Source: an uncultured Opitutia bacterium
GTDB taxonomy: Bacteria; Verrucomicrobiota; Verrucomicrobiae; Opitutales; UBA953
Length of the DNA: 11,565 nt
Reading direction: 5' to 3'
NCBI GenBank assembly: GCA_903859115.1
Contig: CAIOLH010000104.1
Span: 1 to 11,565 of the forward strand
The notes under the pieces were generated by a model, which was not told the DNA's origin, searched no databases, and saw nothing but the letters and a program-made list of their open reading frames with translations. Position numbers and translations under genes: made by a program. Numbering within the stretch: the first letter of the stretch is position 1; each line of letters begins with the position of its first letter. Below, piece after piece: positions 7,888 through 11,565 of the stretch.

Positions 7888-8006
7888 TAAATAAGCCCAT
7901 GGATGGGTGATTTCGGGTAAAAAGTTCGATTTATTGGGCCTTTTGACCCTTTACGGTCCCACTTGTCACCCTGGGTATCGGTGGCGTAGGGTTTATTGAT
8001 ACCCCC
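7867..8006. promoter_or_regulatory. Divergent control region between secA and the deacetylase gene
   Basis: This non-coding gap must hold the promoters for the leftward secA-lnt pair and for the rightward deacetylase gene. I see no strong -35/-10 pair. It does hold recurring ATGGG/CCCAT words (7881-7885, 7896-7900, 7903-7907, 8004-8008, plus 7862-7866 at its edge). It also has two longer inverted copies: ATGGGGGTAAATAAGCCC (7881-7898) and, on the opposite strand, GGGTTTATTGATACCCCCAT (7989-8008), which match apart from a two-base gap and one substitution. No small ORF resembling a secretion monitor such as SecM was found here. Confidence 0.45.
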
Positions 8007-8777
8007 ATGCTTAAGCTGTTATTTAAGTCATTAACTATTTTCGCCCTCCTTGTGTCAGTGGAAGTTGCTGCGGCGGAAAGTCCCAAGGTGGTCATTTGGA
8101 AATTTGATGATGTGCGTGCGGGAGAAAAAGCCCGACTTCTTCCGGGATTTAAAAAGGTTAGCGATTGGGCCGTGAAAAATAAAACGGTTATTTCGATGGG
8201 CGTGATCTGTGATTCTTTAGCAACTCCCAATGCGGACGACGTTGCTTGGATAAAGAAAAACGCGATTGAGAATGGAGGCTGTATCGAATTTTGGTTACAC
8301 GGTTGGGATCATAAAAAAATTAAGAAAGCGGATGGTACAGATGGTTCTGAATTTAATGGCTCAGATTTAGAAACCCAGAAAAAGCATTTTAAGGACGCTT
8401 GTGATATTTTTAATAAAAATACCCAACTGACCTTTAATACTTTTGGCGCACCGTATAATCAGAATGACGAAAACACGGCTGCGGCTATGGATCTTTGCCC
8501 GAATCTGAAAAACTGGTTTTTTGGACCCAAAGATAAGAAGCGCATTATTTTGGGACGCTCGATCAATATGGAGGTCGCCACGGGCAAGGTGAGTTACGAT
8601 AAATTTATGGAAGCTTATAAAGCTAAGACGCCGGTGAGTCCTCTGGTTTTACAGGGTCACGTCGGTCAGTGGGACGACCAATCTTACAATGATTTCGTTA
8701 AAATTGCTGACTTTCTCAGCAAAGAATGTTGGGTTGCTCAAACGCCAAAAACCTTTGCTCAGGCTTCTAAGAAATGA
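8007..8777 (+). CDS. Exported NodB-like polysaccharide deacetylase
   Basis: The 256-residue protein begins with a clear signal peptide: K3 and K7, hydrophobic core about 8-20, and likely cleavage after AAA at 21-23. It should therefore act in the periplasm or outside the cell. The mature chain has the sequence landmarks of carbohydrate esterase family 4 (NodB) enzymes in order: WKFDDV (31-36), with D34/D35 as the base and metal aspartates; an H-x-x-x-H metal pair in HGWDHK (H98, H102); FGAPYN (146-151) in the place of the usual R-P-P-Y motif; and LQGHVGQWDD (215-224), supplying the late histidine H218. All expected metal ligands are present, so activity is plausible. The substrate, such as an N-acetylated glycan or acetylated polysaccharide, cannot be told. 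The start follows a CCCCC tract. It lies 23 A/T-only bases upstream of the P450 gene, on the same strand. Confidence 0.85.
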   Translation: MLKLLFKSLTIFALLVSVEVAAAESPKVVIWKFDDVRAGEKARLLPGFKKVSDWAVKNKTVISMGVICDSLATPNADDVAWIKKNAIENGGCIEFWLHGWDHKKIKKADGTDGSEFNGSDLETQKKHFKDACDIFNKNTQLTFNTFGAPYNQNDENTAAAMDLCPNLKNWFFGPKDKKRIILGRSINMEVATGKVSYDKFMEAYKAKTPVSPLVLQGHVGQWDDQSYNDFVKIADFLSKECWVAQTPKTFAQASKK

Positions 8778-8800
8778 TTAATAATTAAATAATAAAAATA
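8778..8800 (+). promoter_or_regulatory. A/T-only spacer before the P450 gene
   Basis: All 23 bases between the deacetylase stop and the P450 ATG are A or T. There is no Shine-Dalgarno. Such A-rich leaders support initiation in bacteria that rarely use Shine-Dalgarno pairing, such as Bacteroidetes. It could also carry a -10 element, for example TAAAAT- or TAATAA-like words. No hairpin terminator separates the two genes, so readthrough is likely. Confidence 0.35.
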
Positions 8801-10000
8801 ATGCCGCCTCAAATTCCGATTTTTAATCCAAAGTTTGATACCGATGAATTTCAGAATAATCTTCAACGTCACTACCGAGAAATTATTAAGAACAATCCGG
8901 TTTTCGTGAATAATGAGGGGGTCGTTTTTGTTACCCGTTTTGAAGACTGCTTTAAACTGTTAGGTGGAAAACAATTTAAACGAAATGCACCTCAGGGAAT
9001 CGGATTAGTCTCTAAGCCGGATAGGGAAACTAGTTTAATGGAACAGACGGTGAGTCGGTGGATGTTGCTGATGGATCAACCTCGACATGATGTTGTCCGC
9101 AAGGCTTTCACGTTGCCCTTTATGCCTAAGGCGGTTGAGGCTTTAGAGCCGTTTATTATCAAGCGTTCGCAGGAACTATTACGAAAAATTTCACTCCAGG
9201 GTGAAGTAGAACTATTAAAAAGCTTTTCCTATCAACTGCCCGTGATGGTCATCGCAGAAATTTTGGGTGTGCCTTCTGACGACATGGATTTGTTTTATCA
9301 ATGGTCGGCAAAACTCACTGCTGCGATTGATTCATTTACCCATGAAGGAATGCAAACCGGTACAGAAGTGATCACGCAGATGACTGAATATTTTGATGGT
9401 TTGCTCGCACAGGCTGAGACTTTACCCCCGCATTCATTAATTCGGATGTTACATAATGATCCCATGGAATTGACGGCTGCAGAGTTGAATAGCGGTTTAA
9501 TTTTCCTCTTATGGTCAGGCCACGAGACTACTAAAAATTTAATCGCCAACGGAATTCAACTGTTTGCTGAACACCCAGATATGTACAAAGAACTTAGACA
9601 GAAACCTGAACTTATTGCACCGATGGTTGAGGAGATTTTACGTTTTGATTCACCGGTTCAGAAATTAAGTCGCTGGGTTCATGAAGACGCTGTGTTTGGC
9701 AACTTTACTATTCCCGCTGGTACGATGATGACGGCTCTTGTAGGTGCCGCACATCAAGATGAAGCAGTTTTTAAGGATCCGGGTTCCTTTAATATACATC
9801 GTGATGATAATCGACACATCGCCTTCGGGGTTGGTTTGCATCGCTGTATGGGCTCCACTTTGGCCAGATTAGAAGGACAAGTCGCTTTCAAGGCTTTTGT
9901 ATCTTTAGTTAAAGAGGTGCGTCCAGTAAGACATTGCTGGCGTACGATTTCGGCGTTTCGAAGTCTTGATGAATTAGTCGTAGAAATTATACCTGCATGA
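8801..10000 (+). CDS. Cytochrome P450 (soluble bacterial type)
   Basis: The 399-residue protein has the length and soluble N-terminus of class I bacterial P450s. Visible landmarks are: C-helix DQPRHDVVRKAF (92-103); I-helix LLWSGHETTKN (236-246), with the oxygen-activating acid/Thr pair (E242, T243); the K-helix ExxR as E278-x-x-R281; F330-x-x-x-R334 of the meander; and the heme loop FGVGLHRCMG (342-351) with the axial thiolate Cys349. It should be an active monooxygenase needing a ferredoxin and reductase, neither of which is in this window. The substrate is unknown. It resembles macrolide- or acyl-substrate families (CYP107-like) only in general motif style. The stop codon overlaps the start of the next gene (ATGA), so P450 and ligase are probably made together. 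Confidence 0.97.
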   Translation: MPPQIPIFNPKFDTDEFQNNLQRHYREIIKNNPVFVNNEGVVFVTRFEDCFKLLGGKQFKRNAPQGIGLVSKPDRETSLMEQTVSRWMLLMDQPRHDVVRKAFTLPFMPKAVEALEPFIIKRSQELLRKISLQGEVELLKSFSYQLPVMVIAEILGVPSDDMDLFYQWSAKLTAAIDSFTHEGMQTGTEVITQMTEYFDGLLAQAETLPPHSLIRMLHNDPMELTAAELNSGLIFLLWSGHETTKNLIANGIQLFAEHPDMYKELRQKPELIAPMVEEILRFDSPVQKLSRWVHEDAVFGNFTIPAGTMMTALVGAAHQDEAVFKDPGSFNIHRDDNRHIAFGVGLHRCMGSTLARLEGQVAFKAFVSLVKEVRPVRHCWRTISAFRSLDELVVEIIPA

Positions 10001-11391
10001 AGTACTACGAGACTAAGTCTGTTATTTCTGGTCAGCAATTGATAGCTATGCCCGCGCCACAAAACGCGTTACGACTGGCCATGTTATTTCAATTAGAGCG
10101 AACGCAGTGGCTTTCACCTGCTGAGCTTAAGGAGGCACAGTTAAAGCAGTTTAAGATCATTTTAAAACACGCCCAAGCATATGTGCCATTTTATCGTGAA
10201 CGTTATGCCCAGGCTGGGATAAATATACCTGAAACTTTAACTGAGGATTTTTTTGTACAACTTCCCATTATCCGTCGACAGGACATACAAGAGGCGGGTG
10301 ACCAGTTTGTTACCAAAAAACTACCTCAAGAGCATGGCACCATTCAATTTGCTACAACTTCGGGATCAACGGGTCGCCCCGTTCGATTTGGACGTACGGC
10401 TCTAACGAATATTTCTTGGCTGGTTTTTGCTTTGCGTGAGCATCTTTGGCATGAGCGCAATTTTACGGGAAAATTATCTGCCATTCGATGGGCGAAGTTA
10501 GGTGTAGCATCTGCGCCTGACGGCTTAAGCAGTCCGAATTGGGGTGAAGTCATTGACCCTATTTTTCCGAGCGGTCCCAGCTCATTATTAAATGTCACCG
10601 CAAAATTATCGGAACAGCTCGACTGGCTGCATCGCGAGAAACCGGACTATTTAATTTCTTTCCCTTCTAATCTTTTGGCACTATCGCAATATGCTGAGCA
10701 GACTGGCTCGAAGCTGCCCCGGGTTCAGCACTTACGTGTCGTTGGGGAGACTCTCACGGCCGAGATGCGCAAGGCGTTGGAGGACTCTTGGAGTACGTCG
10801 GTGATTGATATGTATACCTGCGAAGAAGCGGGTTATTTGGCCACTCAGTGTCCTCAGTCAGAGCATTTCCATGTTCAGTCAGAAAATGTAATCCTTGAGA
10901 TTGTTGACGACGAAGGGCGACCTTGCCCCGTCGGCGTATCTGGTAGAGTTTTGATTACTAGTTTAAATAATTTTGCCACTCCGTTGATACGTTATGAGTT
11001 GGGTGACTACGCTGAATTTGGTCCGCCCTGTGTGTGCGGCCGTGGACTTCCCGTGATTAAACGTATTCTTGGTCGTAAACGTAATCGATTGATTATGGCG
11101 GACGGAGAAAGTCGTTATAGTTTATTCCCTTATTTAGGAGAGCATGGTCAGATCGCGAGTGTGACGGGTGTTAAAGTAAAACAATTTCAATGTGTTCAAC
11201 ATACGGTTCAGAGAATTGAAATAAAACTCGTGACCGAGCGTGAGCTCACCTTGGAAGAACAAGCACGCGTTACTCAATTAATGCAGGGCCACCTAGGCTA
11301 TGCTTTCGAAATCTTTTATACCTTTTTGGAAGATATTCCCAGGGGTCCGAATGGTAAATTCGAGGAGTTTATCAGCTTGGTTGACGCCTAA
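9997..11391 (+). CDS. PaaK/CapK-type AMP-forming acid ligase
   Basis: The 464-residue protein belongs to the phenylacetate-CoA ligase / CapK branch of adenylate-forming enzymes. The N-terminus has the usual HAQAYVPFYRERYAQAGI (58-75). The ATP loop is TTSGSTGRPVRF (120-131). A5-like MYTCEEAGYLATQC (272-285) follows, then the A7 segment IRYELGDYAEFG (331-342), the C-x-C-G-R-G-L-P signature (345-352), A8 GRKRNRL (359-365) and an A10-like PNGKFEEF (451-458), whose Lys454 would complete adenylation. Such enzymes activate a carboxylic acid as acyl-AMP and pass it to CoA or another acceptor; aryl acids are typical for PaaK, other acids for CapK-like members. Substrate and acceptor cannot be read here, and no carrier domain is fused. 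It overlaps the P450 by 4 bases, suggesting a shared pathway. Specific identity as phenylacetate-CoA ligase is not supported, as no paa genes are nearby. Confidence 0.9.
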   Translation: MKYYETKSVISGQQLIAMPAPQNALRLAMLFQLERTQWLSPAELKEAQLKQFKIILKHAQAYVPFYRERYAQAGINIPETLTEDFFVQLPIIRRQDIQEAGDQFVTKKLPQEHGTIQFATTSGSTGRPVRFGRTALTNISWLVFALREHLWHERNFTGKLSAIRWAKLGVASAPDGLSSPNWGEVIDPIFPSGPSSLLNVTAKLSEQLDWLHREKPDYLISFPSNLLALSQYAEQTGSKLPRVQHLRVVGETLTAEMRKALEDSWSTSVIDMYTCEEAGYLATQCPQSEHFHVQSENVILEIVDDEGRPCPVGVSGRVLITSLNNFATPLIRYELGDYAEFGPPCVCGRGLPVIKRILGRKRNRLIMADGESRYSLFPYLGEHGQIASVTGVKVKQFQCVQHTVQRIEIKLVTERELTLEEQARVTQLMQGHLGYAFEIFYTFLEDIPRGPNGKFEEFISLVDA

Positions 11392-11392
11392 C

Positions 11393-11565
11393 TTATTTCA
11401 GAGGGTCATTCACTAAATCTCTTACGACTAAGGCGGCATAGTTGCGGCTGGCATCATCGGGATAATACTCGGAGACGACGTGTAGATTATTCGGAACTTT
11501 AAAGTGAATAGTCTCGTACATCGCTAGAAGTGGATCAACGGGTTTGGAACCTTTGCGCATCTGAC
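11393..11565 (-). CDS. C-terminal fragment of an unrecognised protein (5' end beyond window)
   Basis: On the minus strand one frame stays open from the right edge to a TAA at 11395-11393, giving 56 residues; the other two frames stop early. The fragment has mixed soluble composition (KVPNNLHVVSEYYPDDASRN in its middle) and ends LVVRDLVNDPLK. The gene end lies 1 base after the ligase stop, so the two genes converge with no room for a terminator. There is no membrane segment in the visible part. I do not recognise a family. Codon-like structure and tight packing support it being real. Confidence 0.6.
   Translation of the reverse strand, partial: QMRKGSKPVDPLLAMYETIHFKVPNNLHVVSEYYPDDASRNYAALVVRDLVNDPLK

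Noticed and set aside
9754..10062. Minus-strand frame across the P450-ligase junction
   Set aside because: It is antisense to the heme-binding region of the P450 and to the ligase start. No homology-like features.
9997..11391. Naming the ligase paaK (phenylacetate-CoA ligase)
   Set aside because: The fold family fits, but no phenylacetate degradation genes are nearby and the acid specificity cannot be read, so no symbol is given.

Overview
The window looks like chromosomal DNA from a Gram-negative bacterium, most likely of the Verrucomicrobiota or a related PVC/FCB lineage. This is inference from protein features. SecA carries a large insertion after its DEAD-box segment, of the kind found in Bacteroidetes and Chlamydiae/Verrucomicrobia SecA, and uses the wording GRCSRQGD. 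Lnt has a GNAGWSG segment. None of the identified starts is preceded by a clear Shine-Dalgarno sequence. The presence of lnt and a class 2 pyrD fits a diderm. I saw no rRNA, tRNA, CRISPR array, insertion sequence or phage gene.

Left half (1-4828): genes are packed with gaps of roughly 10-115 bases and alternate in direction. A DUF502 inner-membrane protein runs off the left edge on the minus strand. A secreted SOUL-type heme-binding protein (+) is divergent from it. Next come pyrD (-), divergent from an unrecognised acidic protein (+), and then lnt (-). The lnt start codon overlaps the stop codon of the upstream secA (-), so the two form a translationally coupled pair that joins Sec export to the last step of lipoprotein maturation.

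Right half (7867-11565): a 140-200 base control region, rich in ATGGG/CCCAT words and containing a GC-rich hairpin, separates secA from a rightward gene set. The set comprises an exported NodB-like polysaccharide deacetylase, a soluble bacterial cytochrome P450, and a PaaK/CapK-type AMP-forming ligase whose start overlaps the P450 stop. The P450-ligase pair is the most likely site of unusual biochemistry, perhaps oxidation coupled to acid activation. Its substrate, electron-transfer partner and carrier are not in the window. A partial unrecognised minus-strand gene ends 1 base after the ligase and runs off the right edge.

Most gene identities are secure because catalytic motifs are visible. 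Promoters, operators and the exact secA and SOUL starts are tentative.
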